A stretch of 64,000 nucleotides of DNA. Source: Ricordea florida (Eukaryota; Cnidaria; Anthozoa; Corallimorpharia; Ricordeidae). The notes under the pieces were generated by a model. It searched no databases. It was not told where the DNA came from and worked only from the letters and a program-made list of their open reading frames with translations. The DNA lies in assembly GCA_949710005.1 (NCBI GenBank), contig OX453277.1:2831001-2895000 (forward strand), read 5' to 3'. Both the position numbers and the translations under genes were made by a program. Below are positions 12,801-22,039 of this stretch, piece after piece; within the stretch, counting starts at the first letter, position 1; each line of letters starts with the position of its first letter.

Positions 12801-14773
12801 AACCAGTTAAGGTTGACGGAAAAGAGCTAGAAGTCGTAACAAGAGCAAAGCTATTAAGTATAACCTTATCAAGTGATTTATTGTGGAACGATCACATAAA
12901 TGAAGTTATCAAGAAAGCATCAAAAAGGTTGTACTTCTTGGTTCAATTAAAAAGGGCCATGGTACCCCGTGAAGATCTGGGGTTGTTCTACATTACATGT
13001 ATAAGATCTGTATTAGACTATGCCGCGCCTGTGTTCTACTATTCTCTACCAAAGTATTTAACACACGAACTGGAACTTATACAAAAGAGGGCGCTAGCTA
13101 TTATGTGTCCCGATCTTAACTATAACGAAGCACTTACTCGCATGGATTTGGTCTCGATAAATGAACATCATAGTAACTTATGTAATAATTTTTTTAATGA
13201 AATCCTAAATGATAAAAGCCATAGGCTGCATTATTTACTCCCTCCATTACATAAATCTACTAGATACACTTTAAGGGGTACGAGAACCTTTGATGTCCCT
13301 AAAGTTAAAACGAATCGAGCTAAGAACACTTTTATTATATCGTCAAGTCTTAATGTTGATACTTTTTAGTCCATTTTTTAGAGTTTGCCTTTTTGCTTAA
13401 TCTTGTACATAATTTTAGATTTTATAGTTTGCCAAATATTAATTTATTTGTAATTAGAGTATTAACATTTTGTACATAAATACGCAATTCAGCCTAATGG
13501 CTGCCATGTATTTTCAATAAAGTCTATTCTATTCTATTCTATTCTAAGACGAGGCCGGAAGTTAATTTTTAAAGAGGTGACATATTGCGCATGCTCACGC
13601 CGTCTTCCTGATGGTATCACGTCGCGTCGAGAACGTGGGTTTGGCAATTTTGACGTTCTGTACAAAACGTGAGTATATTCCTTCCACTGCTTAACTTAAA
13701 TAATGATATATTCCTCTAAACATGAAAAATTAGCAATCTAGGATCATTGGACGTAATTTCTGGCGACATTTTAGATCGCAGCTATGGAAGGATTTTGAAT
13801 TTTTTAAATTTCTTTCAGGTGTACTAAGCTTATAAAATGGCAGTGTCTTCGAGCAAGGCTTGTAAGTAGGTCACGAGCTACAACTTCAAAAAGTGAATGC
13901 AAGAGTCTTCTGCATACATTCCTCGTCTCTTTACCGTTGCAATTCATTGCGTTCATCTGCCGCTTAACTAGCACATTAAAGCTTTGTGTGTTTTTATGAT
14001 CTCTTCTAATAGACACAAACGGAGCATTTTCATGGCTATTTCTGCGAAAGAATTGCTGAAGAATCACACTGATAAAGAGCGTTTCGCAGCCGCGTCGTCT
14101 TGCATCGCGACGGGGATCTTAACTTTACTTTTCCCGCGCAAACGACGACGTTCTAGTTCCAGTCCTTTAACTGCCACCGCGTTCTAGAAGCCGTCGCGTC
14201 TCGGATCTTAAAGCCCCTGTTATTCAAGACCTAGCGATGGACAGCAGAAGTGAAGGGACCATGTTCCTGCTGTAAGCAGACATTTGTTTTGATACTCCGA
14301 GTACGAAGCGACGGTATTCCAAAGCGGAGGTTTTATCTCTCCCTTAACGGAGGCGCCCTAACTCTCACGTAATATCTGATGCTACAGGTTCGCAATCAAG
14401 TTGATTCACATTGATATGCACCTAATCTCGTACCAAGATCTCCCACGGCCAGTCTAAAACAGAATGAGATCTGTGTACGAGATTAATATGCATCTTGCAC
14501 TGATACGTTTTCGTATCAAAAGTGTTACCGGAAAATATGATTATCTAGATTTTGGAAATGAAAGGGTGATAATTAAGGAATAGCTCATTATTCTGGCACA
14601 GTACCTGTTCCTTCAGCGCTTGGATTTGTTCCTTTGAAATTCAAATTAAAAGAGTCGTTCCTTTCTTTGTGTTTTTCTGCAGCCATCAACAAGTTTCCAT
14701 CACCTTCCTTTTGGTCGTACCGATACAGCGACTGAATTGTGAAGATGAACGGCTCGCATCTACCCTTGGAAGA
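9813..14773 (-). CDS. IL-1/FGF-like beta-trefoil protein (gene B), 3' exons
   Basis: Three minus-strand exons join in frame: 14605-14773 (phase 0 in, 1 out), 10975-11096 (1 in, 0 out; strong acceptor TTTTTTTTCAG) and 9813-10094 (0 in, TAG stop). They encode about 190 residues of beta-rich sequence with cytokine-type beta-trefoil spacing: FIFTIQSLYR, GDGNLL and LNFKGTNP in the first exon; VFTLRCDLKN, YYLL and EIFLQ in the second; KYEFQL, YETIKSVHTGLYLEC, ENGRAI and RKAWLKF in the third. The S-V...G-L-Y-L-x-C stretch partly fits the IL-1 family signature, but IKS--TG-YL is also FGF-like. The classical FGF C-x-F-x-E motif is missing. IL-1-type proteins are extracellular ligands of Ig-TIR receptors, and such a receptor lies at 36.5-43.5 kb. 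The coding assignment is fairly firm because gene A repeats it exon for exon; the family assignment is inference. Confidence 0.65.
10540..10825. mobile_element. PIF/Harbinger-type MITE, copy 1
   Basis: This is a 286-bp element with terminal inverted repeats GGGACGGACC-TTAGAAAAGT, flanked on both sides by TAA, the 3-bp target duplication usual for PIF/Harbinger elements. Inside are iterated units of about 25-30 bp, each a T tract followed by a TGCA-containing block. Copy 2 is inverted at 33238-33536. It sits in an intron of gene B. Confidence 0.8.
12000..13546 (+). mobile_element. 5'-truncated CR1-like LINE with broken reverse transcriptase
   Basis: The element is truncated at its 5' end and ends in AATAAAG followed by an (ATTCT)n tail at 13525-13546. 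It carries parts of a reverse transcriptase: an RPISL block near 12165 (frame 12026-12415), a GVPQGT block near 12545, and the YVDD active-site box in frame 12590-13369, followed by the thumb/C-terminal region. At least two frame changes separate these parts, so it is dead. It lies in the intron of gene B between exons 14605-14773 and 10975-11096, in antisense orientation. Confidence 0.85.
12590..13369 (+). pseudogene. LINE reverse transcriptase, C-terminal fragment
   Basis: The 259-codon frame starts just before the polymerase active site (YVDDTT) and runs through the conserved C-terminal part of a non-LTR reverse transcriptase (LNTDKCKELRI, SVLDYAAPVF). The N-terminal fingers and palm are in other frames upstream (12026-12415). 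It is a remnant, with no endonuclease domain in the window. Confidence 0.85.
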
Positions 14774-15356
14774 CTACGAAACAGAATTGTACATCGTCTG
14801 TTTATTAAAGGGACCAGAGAGCTCGTTATCTCCTCCTACAAGCGAAATTATCATCTGCATAAGATTACTCAGCCGCGACCCTTTATCTGACTGGAGACTA
14901 AAATTGAATTTTATCATAGTAATTTAGGCCTCAAGTAGGTTCAAAGCAGTTTCCATACCTCCCCCACCACCTTCGTGAGTATCATCTTAAGTACGTTTGA
15001 CGTCGGATATAACTGCCAACGCTTGGGCGGGGGGGGGGGGCATGTGAGTCATCACTACTGAGATTAAAGTAGGTGGTGGTTGAGCAGTGGAGATGATGGT
15101 CGTCGTTTAGGTGGCAAAATGAAACATTGGCAACATAATGATCATTTGTGGTGGCGGAACAACAAGGACCTTTTCCGATACTCTTTGTAACTTCTTACTG
15201 TCTTACGTCAGATTGCCCTGTTTGATAAGCACCCACTATTTTATTAACCCCTTCTGTAACAAGCATGTGGCAATATAATCAAATTCAATAAGCCTCCTCT
15301 CAGTTTAAAGGCTACGAGCATCAGATACGCACAAGGTCCACATGCACTCGGTAACT

Positions 15357-15425
15357 GAAAGTGCACATGCATATTAGAAGTGCACATGCATATTAGAAGT
15401 GTACATGCATGCAAATACACATAAG
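15357..15425. repeat. Tandem repeat, units of about 22 bp
   Basis: Three units of AAGTGCACATGCATATTAG follow each other, the last diverged (GTGTACATGCATGC). More GCACATGCA blocks follow up to about 15520. Confidence 0.7.
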
Positions 15426-15721
15426 CATACAAGTTCCACGTGGAACTGCAACTGCATATTCAGATTTGAGGTGCACATGCAAATGGAATGTACCTGTGCA
15501 TTCAAGTTTCACATGCATTAATTTTCAGTCATAAATTTGCTACTTGAGGGAGGGATCAATAGGTTGGTCACGGAGCTTGTTTCTGAATTATTGCAGCCCT
15601 GTATTTATACATTGAAGCAATTGTCACATTCGAACAACAATCCAACACCGGGCCATTACGCTCATTTCTTTTTTTTTTATAGTATGCGCATATCAATGTC
15701 AGCTGTTGTCAGCTGTTTTAA

Positions 15722-15767
<46 letters not shown>

Positions 15768-16808
15768 GTTATTTAGCCAGGGTTATCTCTTCAGCATAAA
15801 ATGCTGCTATCAATGAGGGCCCTGGAAAAAAAGAAAAAAATAATAATAATAATAATAAAATAAAAATATATATATATATATATATCTAAAACTAGCCTAA
15901 ATTACAAGTAACTAAAAAACTTTTGATCTATATAATTCCAAAATACGAGTTTTAAAAATCAGAACTGACTTAGTATCCTTCATTTCACTTGCAATATTAT
16001 TAAAAAGTTTAGATCCATTAAAATAAAAAGACTTCCTTGCCATTTCAGTTCTGACTTTGGGGAGCAGCAAGTTGTGCCCACTTCCTCTCGTGTTGTGAAC
16101 TGTTCTAAAAACCTTAAAATAATCTTTAAAAAACACTGGAGGGGAACCCTTCAAGCATTTAAAAGTAAAATTAATAGTGTGCATATCACGCCTCATAGCC
16201 AAGGGAAGCCACTTTAAATTCTTCTCGGCATCTGAGTCTTTGGTCTTCAAAACAATCTTAGCTGCCCTTCTTTGTGCTCGATCTAACTTATCACGTTCTA
16301 TTTTCCCAATGCTGCTCCAAGCGACATCGCAATAATCCATAACCGGCAGAACAAGAGACTGATAAACTCTATTGGCTGCATCGACAGTTAGATTGCTTCT
16401 AATTCTTCCGAGGACACCAATTTTCTTGGAAATCTTAACCAATATCTTATCCACGTGCTGTTTGAAATTGAGATTTGCATCTATTAGCACGCCAAGGTAT
16501 TTGTAATGTTGTGCTTGATTTATCGGCTTATCCCCGAGGAATAAGCTAAATGGCCCATCTGAAAGGGTAGCCGAAGCGATTCGTTGTCGGGTGCCGAAAA
16601 GAACGTATTCGGTCTTCACAGGGTGAATGCACAGCTTATTAAGATGGGTCCAGGACTGCAACTGTTTTAGATCTTTATTCAAAACGGTACTTATGTTTCC
16701 GATATTGGAGTCAGCGTAGAAAAGGACAGCATCGTCCGCATAAAGTAGGATCTTTGACTGAAGTAAACAATTGGGCAAGTCATTGATGTAAATCGAAAAC
16801 AAAATCAT
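15722..16808 (-). mobile_element. 5'-truncated LINE with TAA-repeat tail
   Basis: On the minus strand this element starts abruptly inside a reverse transcriptase gene at 16808. It passes a 3' region with a CCAGGGCC...AACCCTGGCT stem and ends in an (ATT)n tail at 15722-15765. A second TAA/TA-rich microsatellite lies at 15840-15884. It is inserted about 20 nt inside the intron that follows the candidate exon 16829-17002. Confidence 0.85.
15912..16808 (-). pseudogene. Non-LTR reverse transcriptase, C-terminal part
   Basis: The 298-codon frame has the active-site box YADDAVLF at about residue 23, then SVL-type motifs of the RT C-terminal region (KYLGVLID, VMDYCDVAWSS, LDRAQRRAAKIVL). The region before the YADD box, including most of the fingers and palm and any endonuclease, is missing through 5' truncation. 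The frame itself is open to its natural stop, so the insertion may be fairly young. Confidence 0.85.
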
Positions 16809-16828
16809 TTATACCACCAGATATATAC

Positions 16829-17002
16829 CTCGACATGCTTTAGCAAAAGTATTCTTTCTTCTGCAACGATGCATTCCTCTATTTCCACTCCAGGTCCATT
16901 TGATTCAGCAGAAGTCTGTACATACTGAACTTGTGAAAATTCTCTTACCCGATCTATGGACTGTGGACTGTCTTTGTCAGTTTGCACATCATGGCTTGTT
17001 GA
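16829..17002 (-). CDS. Candidate leader exon 2 of gene B
   Basis: An open 174-nt (58-codon) stretch lies between an acceptor (GCTAAAATCAG) and a donor (GAG|GTATAT). It enters and leaves in phase 0, which fits the exon upstream (32409-32567, leaves in phase 0) and the exon downstream (14605-14773, enters in phase 0). It encodes an acidic, polar sequence with DVQTDKDSPQ and EIEECIVAEER, with no membrane segment. If joined, it forms the second half of a leader in front of the beta-trefoil part. The Polinton target site begins only 29 nt upstream of the exon. The pyrimidine tract is weak, and RNA evidence would be needed to confirm the junctions. Confidence 0.5.
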
Positions 17003-17030
17003 CTGATTTTAGCAATAAAGTTGAATTAAT

Positions 17031-17036
17031 TACCAC
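17031..17036. repeat. Polinton target site duplication, left (TACCAC)
   Basis: The hexamer TACCAC lies immediately before the element's first bases (AGAAGTAATAATC) and is repeated exactly at 31096-31101 after its last bases. Confidence 0.9.
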
Positions 17037-17230
17037 AGAAGTAATAATCTGCTCACCTGGGACAAATTGCTCAAAAATCGGTTTTTTTTTTATCAAGTTT
17101 TTTTTGTCCTAGGAATTTGTCATGAAATTAACAGAGATTTTACCAAGGATTTTATCAAGGATTTATCAGAGATTTAAGAAAAATAAAATTAAATTATGGT
17201 TTAAAGATAAGAAATGAAATTAAAAAAAAA
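17037..17230 (+). repeat. Polinton terminal inverted repeat, left
   Basis: It begins AGAAGTAATAATCTGC and matches the reverse complement of 30903-31095 with no difference I could find apart from the extra first A. It includes the box TTTAAAGAT at 17200-17208 and ends in the A run directly before the start codon of the first gene. Confidence 0.95.
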
Positions 17231-17752
17231 ATGGAACGGCTAACATTAAAACAATTGAAAGCATTAGCTAAAGAACTAGGTGTTAAAAGATATTCTCAAA
17301 TGATTAAACATGAACTCATTCAAAAAATAAAACAAAAACAAGAACTAAACATGCATATTAATGAAGAACCTCTACCTATTATTAATTTTAACGACAAAAA
17401 ACCTATTAATCCAGTATTGAAAAACCTAAATGTAGAACAAATGAGAGCTTTGGCTAAAGAGCAGGGTATTAAAAAATATTATTGGATGACTAGACCTATG
17501 CTAATTGAAGAGTTAAATGATATAGAAATAGACACGAACAAATTATCGATTATTATTGGTAAAATAACAAAAACAACAAAAAAGTATGAGTGTATTCATG
17601 GAAGTTTTAAATATCAATGTAAAGAGTGCCACGGATCTCAAATATGTGTTCATAATAAAAGGAAAACGCGATGTATAGAATGTGGTGGTGGTAGTATTTG
17701 TGAACATAAAAGAATTAGACATAATTGTAAAGAGTGCCGAACAAAAACATAA
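17231..17752 (+). CDS. Polinton SAP-like / Cys-His repeat protein
   Basis: The product has 173 residues. Two SAP-like helical repeats (about residues 2-35, LTLKQLKALAKELG; and about 65-98, VEQMRALAKEQG) are followed by three short Cys/His units (about residues 120-170) of the form C-x-H-x(6-7)-C-x2-C. SAP-type repeats usually bind DNA, and the Cys/His units probably bind zinc. The same SAP-like start is found at the N-terminus of the polymerase protein at the other end, and both genes begin right at the inner edge of the inverted repeats. The start at 17231 is 22 nt after the TTTAAAGAT box. The role is unknown; a DNA-end or replication-associated protein is a guess. Confidence 0.7.
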   Translation: MERLTLKQLKALAKELGVKRYSQMIKHELIQKIKQKQELNMHINEEPLPIINFNDKKPINPVLKNLNVEQMRALAKEQGIKKYYWMTRPMLIEELNDIEIDTNKLSIIIGKITKTTKKYECIHGSFKYQCKECHGSQICVHNKRKTRCIECGGGSICEHKRIRHNCKECRTKT

Positions 17753-17788
17753 TGTTATATAACTCAAGTAAGTGTTACATAACAAAAT

Positions 17789-18424
17789 TTATCTAAATCT
17801 TAAACTTAAAGTTATGTGAGAACCCTTCAGATCAAGTGTTTTCCATTCAATGTCTAAGATGCTTAAATCGAAGTGGTTTATTAGACTCTCATATTTTTGA
17901 ACTGGAATTGTTGGATATTCATGTGAGGGTATGTTAGCAAGTAGGTGTGATGGTGAGAGTTTCACAAGTTCTCCATATTTGGTGTTATTCATGTATGACG
18001 ACTTATTATCCACTATACTACACATAAGTCTCAGTGGTTCCTTAATCTGTATATTTATGGGGTATAATTTACCAGGATTTATAACTTCAGGCATTCCTAA
18101 ACCAACTTGTAACCCTCTCGTAAGTTTAATGTTGAAGTTCTTATTGGAATATAGATAGTCAACAGTGTCAGTCTCAATTATTGTTATCTTTGCTCTATCA
18201 GTATCATTAAGAAAGATCGATTGAATATTACGCAGCGAATATGTACCGGGCTGTATTATTATGAGGGGCTGATTCTTATCATTGAATAATATCTGTTGAT
18301 CCTTGAAATTAATAAATCTTTTGGTTTTTATATTACAATCTAGGAGTTGTATCTCCCGAAGATTTTTCAGTGGAGGATCTAAATAAACCCTAGTTTCAGA
18401 CTCGTACATGGTAACGCTCAACAT
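17789..18424 (-). CDS. Polinton protein, candidate minor capsid (penton-like)
   Basis: The 211-residue product looks rich in beta strands and has no membrane segment. It starts MLSVTMYESE and carries blocks such as LDPPLKNLREIQLLDC and PGTYSLRNIQSIF. Length and strand-rich pattern would suit a single jelly-roll minor capsid protein, which Polintons are known to encode, but I see no diagnostic motif. The box ATCTTTAAA (18447-18455 on the plus strand) lies 22 nt upstream. It is the most distal gene of the minus-strand block. Alternative: another virion or accessory protein. Confidence 0.55.
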   Translation of the reverse strand: MLSVTMYESETRVYLDPPLKNLREIQLLDCNIKTKRFINFKDQQILFNDKNQPLIIIQPGTYSLRNIQSIFLNDTDRAKITIIETDTVDYLYSNKNFNIKLTRGLQVGLGMPEVINPGKLYPINIQIKEPLRLMCSIVDNKSSYMNNTKYGELVKLSPSHLLANIPSHEYPTIPVQKYESLINHFDLSILDIEWKTLDLKGSHITLSLRFR

Positions 18425-18676
18425 TTTGTTTGATTACTCCATATTCATCTTTAAATTTCTATAATCAACCCTTAACAAAAAAAATTTGCATTGACGTAAT
18501 CACATTCCTGAGCGACGTTAGAAACCAGCCTTTTTAAAGTAAACATAAAATCTACTTTTCAACTTCAAATCCACTTTCCATTTTGCTTGTTGCTATGTCG
18601 TAAAAGTATGCAATCTATTGTTCTACACGTGAACACTAATTTACAAACAATGATAATCACGTGAAATGGTCATGAA
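18425..18676. other. Polinton spacer between two minus-strand genes
   Basis: About 250 nt with no frame worth reporting. It includes the promoter-like box of the 17789-18424 gene at 18447-18455. Confidence 0.6.
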
Positions 18677-20227
18677 CTACCGAAATAGATACCACGCTAA
18701 TCCACCAGCGACAACTATAAATGCTAATATATTCTTTTCATGCTGCGTTGAGTCAATATTATTTTCGTGTTTCGTTGAGTATGTTTGCGTTGAGTCTGTT
18801 TTCATTGAGGGTTTTGGTTTCGTTTCAGTTCTATGTGGTAACTTTACCTTTGAAGATCCCATGTTATGACTTATTCCAACCTGTTTTGCTTCAGTGTTTA
18901 GGGAATTATTCACTCCAAAATTCATATCACTACTCGCTTTCATCAACTTGTTATTAAAACCTGTTACGCTCTCTGTATTAATTATCATATTACTAGGCAT
19001 TAACCATACACCAGGAGCAATAGCTAAATCAAGCCGTAATTTCGCTTCTTGTACAGCTAATTGATATCTTTGGATAGAGCTAGAAATGTCATTCTCAATC
19101 ACACTACTTTCAAATAGAGATAAGAATTCTTGTTGAGTCTCGATCGCTCCACCACCATTACCATAAATCGAGTTTCTTGTGTTGACTTGCGCTCCTAATA
19201 TACAGTAAACAAAAGCTTCAGCAGATCGATTCAATCTACCAAGTCCAGCTTTAGTGAGTCCATGACCACTTGTTGGGATAAACCAGGCATATTTAAAATC
19301 AGCAAAATCGTCATTACGGATGAATGAGATGAGATTACCCTTTTCCTTCTTGCCACCTTCATCAGCAAATTTACCACCTTCACCAGGCCATTGATCAGCT
19401 TCAACATCGTAATTCCTTACAATATGTACATTTTGATTTCCCCCACCTCTTCCATTGTACCCTGCACCATAATCAATAAATATATCCCCCAATCCTCCGT
19501 TTCTACCACCTTTCCATCTAAAGTCAGAATTATTGGCAATTCCAAATTCAGCACACAATCGTTGATATGCGACTTTATTATATGGATTATTATTTATTGT
19601 AAAAGGTTGCTCATCAGGTAGGGGAAGGCTTAATTCATATAATATCCTCCTTATTGTGAAATATACATGAAACTTAATGAAGCTACTCACTACTTTAGGA
19701 TAATTTAGACTCTCAAAAGGACTTATACCACAACCGGATGTCGCACACCATACTGCAAAGTTAAGTTGTTGAGGCCAATAATTCATATCGGGTGTGTTCA
19801 ACCATTTTCTACTTTGTTTACCAAATTTGAATGTCACAACTTGGGATGTAAATATGTTTCTCATCTTTGATGTGAATTTATTCTTATTTGAAACGTATAT
19901 ATCCAGTGAGGTTAGCATTTTTGTTATATCACTTGTAAAGTCATCAAAATCAATTGCAGGTATTGGATAAGATCGATTGGTTATAGTTAAACTCTTTGGG
20001 AATGAACTCAATTCATCATCATCCAATCCTAAATCTTTCCATAAAAGCCTTTTCATATAGGGTGATAGGTTATCAGTCCATGTTTTTCCGGTGGGGTCAT
20101 CATAAGACATGATTGTTGTACCATTCACTTTCCACTTAATATAACCACCATACGGATCAGCCACAACTATGAATTGGCCTGTATCAGCTTTTGGATATTT
20201 ATTTCTGAAATCATTTAGTAAGCCCAT
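18677..20227 (-). CDS. Polinton protein, 516 aa, C-terminal membrane anchor
   Basis: The family is not recognised by function. The N-terminal two thirds is globular, with FIVVADPYGGYIKWKVNG near the start and a glycine-rich loop region (GYNGRGGGNQN) around residues 265-285. The last 100 residues are Ser/Thr/Lys-rich and polar, and the extreme C-terminus is one hydrophobic helix (ILAFIVVAGGLAWYLF) with a very short tail. This layout suits a tail-anchored or virion-membrane protein. A variant of the promoter box (GCTTTTAAA, about 20252-20262) lies 24 nt upstream. Its size and place in the structural block suggest a virion component; that is inference. Confidence 0.6.
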   Translation of the reverse strand: MGLLNDFRNKYPKADTGQFIVVADPYGGYIKWKVNGTTIMSYDDPTGKTWTDNLSPYMKRLLWKDLGLDDDELSSFPKSLTITNRSYPIPAIDFDDFTSDITKMLTSLDIYVSNKNKFTSKMRNIFTSQVVTFKFGKQSRKWLNTPDMNYWPQQLNFAVWCATSGCGISPFESLNYPKVVSSFIKFHVYFTIRRILYELSLPLPDEQPFTINNNPYNKVAYQRLCAEFGIANNSDFRWKGGRNGGLGDIFIDYGAGYNGRGGGNQNVHIVRNYDVEADQWPGEGGKFADEGGKKEKGNLISFIRNDDFADFKYAWFIPTSGHGLTKAGLGRLNRSAEAFVYCILGAQVNTRNSIYGNGGGAIETQQEFLSLFESSVIENDISSSIQRYQLAVQEAKLRLDLAIAPGVWLMPSNMIINTESVTGFNNKLMKASSDMNFGVNNSLNTEAKQVGISHNMGSSKVKLPHRTETKPKPSMKTDSTQTYSTKHENNIDSTQHEKNILAFIVVAGGLAWYLFR

Positions 20228-20262
20228 CTTATTATTTACGTTGATAATGGGATGCTTTTAAA

Positions 20263-20328
20263 TCAATACCGTTCTTTTCTAATACCAGCATAACAATTCC
20301 ATCCTACAGGAGTTCTCTCAAATGACAT
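20263..20328 (-). CDS. Possible 21-aa peptide in Polinton
   Basis: A short frame starting MSFERTPVGW and ending RKERY lies between the 198-aa and 516-aa genes, starting 2 nt after the stop of the former. It has a balanced composition with Trp and Cys, but nothing else shows that it is translated. Confidence 0.25.
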   Translation of the reverse strand: MSFERTPVGWNCYAGIRKERY

Positions 20329-20330
20329 TT

Positions 20331-20927
20331 TCAACGTACGGGAGCTGTTAACTCCTTTAATATTTCCGCTCGAACCTCTGTTCTTATCTGATTCATGTTT
20401 AAGTTTTTTTCTGTATCTTTCCGGGTTTTTTGACGGATTTCGAGTTTTAGTTTTTCAAACTTGTCCACCTCTGATAAAATTAACGAAAATTCTTGGTCAG
20501 AGATAGCGTTATCTTTTAGTGCCTTTGAAACCAAGTCGTGAATGGTATTTACTTTTGCTTTTGCCAGAGAAACTGTCTGTTCATGTTTACTAACTTTATA
20601 GGAAAGTTGTTTAGAAGCCGCACCGAATCCAACCGATATTCCCCCACAAATACCACCCACAGCTCCTAATGGGATACCAACAGCAGCACCAAAACCAGTG
20701 AGGGAGGTTCCAAGTCCACTTGCAGATAAAATAACTGAAAACACCCCACTACTAACACTTATTTTTGTAAATATTCCCCTCGCTCTATTGTATTTTTTCC
20801 TAACATCCTCGTAATGTTTAATTTCCTTTTGAAGATTATGTAGTACTTCGCATGACTTTTGTAGCCTGAAATTATTTGGATCACCATTCATAGGTAATTG
20901 TGGATAAATTCTATTGTAGTCTTCCAT
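20331..20927 (-). CDS. Polinton protein, 198 aa, Gly-rich hydrophobic core
   Basis: Coiled-coil stretches (about residues 25-50 and 105-165) flank a long glycine/alanine/serine-rich hydrophobic stretch (about residues 55-103, with ASGLGTSLTGFGAAVGIPLG). The middle could form a membrane hairpin. I recall similar proteins as recurrent unnamed entries in cnidarian and fish genomes; the biochemical role is unknown. The box ATCTTTAAA (20953-20961) lies 25 nt upstream of the start. The next gene downstream is the 516-aa protein, with the small peptide between. Confidence 0.6.
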   Translation of the reverse strand: MEDYNRIYPQLPMNGDPNNFRLQKSCEVLHNLQKEIKHYEDVRKKYNRARGIFTKISVSSGVFSVILSASGLGTSLTGFGAAVGIPLGAVGGICGGISVGFGAASKQLSYKVSKHEQTVSLAKAKVNTIHDLVSKALKDNAISDQEFSLILSEVDKFEKLKLEIRQKTRKDTEKNLNMNQIRTEVRAEILKELTAPVR

Positions 20928-21020
20928 ATTGTATTTTACTGATCAACACGATATCTTTAAATAAATTCGAACAGCATAGTGATATATAGAAACGTTGTAT
21001 CATTCTTCATGTTTTTTTAC

Positions 21021-21989
21021 TTATCGTCTCTTCTTTTTAAACTGTTCCACAAAATATAGTACTACAGCCATTATCAACAACCAAGCATTCTTACCTAAAA
21101 ATCCAATAACCTCACCTGCTGTTTTGAATAGAAAGCTCACTATCGCACCAACCATTCCAGGTAATATTTCACCGAGTTTTTTACCAATAGTTTTCAAACC
21201 ATTACCAAGACCTTTACCTAATTTTGTTAGACCTTTAGAAAGATTAGAAACGATAACACCAATAACCACACCTACTGCACTTACAACTGCAAAGACAGTA
21301 AAACCATACTTTTTGAATATGTACTTTACCCGTTCTCTTAATGACATTCCATCCACCATTCTCTCAGTCTCACTCTCCAGATTGGCTTTATCATTCTCAA
21401 GCTCAGGAATTTCTCTTTTTAGATTTTCAAGTTCGATATTTTCTTCTGAGACCCTAATCGGTTTATCCTCAAGGAATTTTTGCCTTTCCTTCTTTTTGGT
21501 GAGTGATTCATCAATATTATCCATTTCAGCATAATTATCTTCAACAATTTTTTCTACTCTACGACCTAAAGCGTTTATTAATCCCTTGGGAAGTTTTTTG
21601 CTTTTACTATTAAAATTTTTTAATTCACCGCCTATAAGAACATAATCAGCTGCTTTTAAGTTTGGTAATTTAACAGCTGGTAGTATTATTCCATCTTTAT
21701 CTTTATAATATGCTGTGATTTTTGAAAAGTTGGCTTCTGGATATATCTTTTTGATTTCCTTTTCAGCTTCTTCTCGTTCTCCTATCTTTTCTAGATATTT
21801 AGGTCTGGCACCCTCCATCTCATAATTCCTATCACCGCTGGTTGTAGATGTATTTACTATGACTCTTTTTGGTAATGGCTTTCTACCAAGTAGTGGGTCA
21901 TTTTCATCAAAATAATCAGGATCTTCTTGTTCGTTTTCTTTCCCCACACCAAAGGGGTCAAATTCTGGTATATCTCCTCCTTCTGCCAT
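21021..21989 (-). CDS. Polinton protein, 322 aa, coiled coil plus membrane helices
   Basis: The N-terminus is acidic (about residues 1-40), followed by a mixed region and a charged coiled coil (about 150-212). The C-terminal 100 residues hold hydrophobic helices at about 229-247, 278-298 and 302-315, separated by a Gly/Lys amphipathic stretch (LGKGLGNGLKTIGKKLG), and end in a basic KKKRR tail. That stretch looks membrane-active; a role in a virion membrane or in entry/exit is speculation. The box AATCTTTAAA (22012-22021) is 22 nt upstream. No frame damage is seen. Confidence 0.6.
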   Translation of the reverse strand: MAEGGDIPEFDPFGVGKENEQEDPDYFDENDPLLGRKPLPKRVIVNTSTTSGDRNYEMEGARPKYLEKIGEREEAEKEIKKIYPEANFSKITAYYKDKDGIILPAVKLPNLKAADYVLIGGELKNFNSKSKKLPKGLINALGRRVEKIVEDNYAEMDNIDESLTKKKERQKFLEDKPIRVSEENIELENLKREIPELENDKANLESETERMVDGMSLRERVKYIFKKYGFTVFAVVSAVGVVIGVIVSNLSKGLTKLGKGLGNGLKTIGKKLGEILPGMVGAIVSFLFKTAGEVIGFLGKNAWLLIMAVVLYFVEQFKKKRR

Positions 21990-22039
21990 GATTTTTTACT
22001 CATCAGTAAGAAATCTTTAAACTGATCACACAATTAACT

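Noticed and set aside
9813-14773. Gene B as a clear FGF
   Set aside because: The IKS--TG-YL stretch is FGF-like, but the FGF signature with C-x-F-x-E is missing, exon phases do not look like those I remember for FGF genes, and the leader has no signal peptide. Kept only as an alternative.
15357-15425. A CRISPR array
   Set aside because: The repeats are contiguous 22-bp units without spacers of constant length, in an animal genome. The same holds for the 42.4-kb and 51.3-kb arrays.
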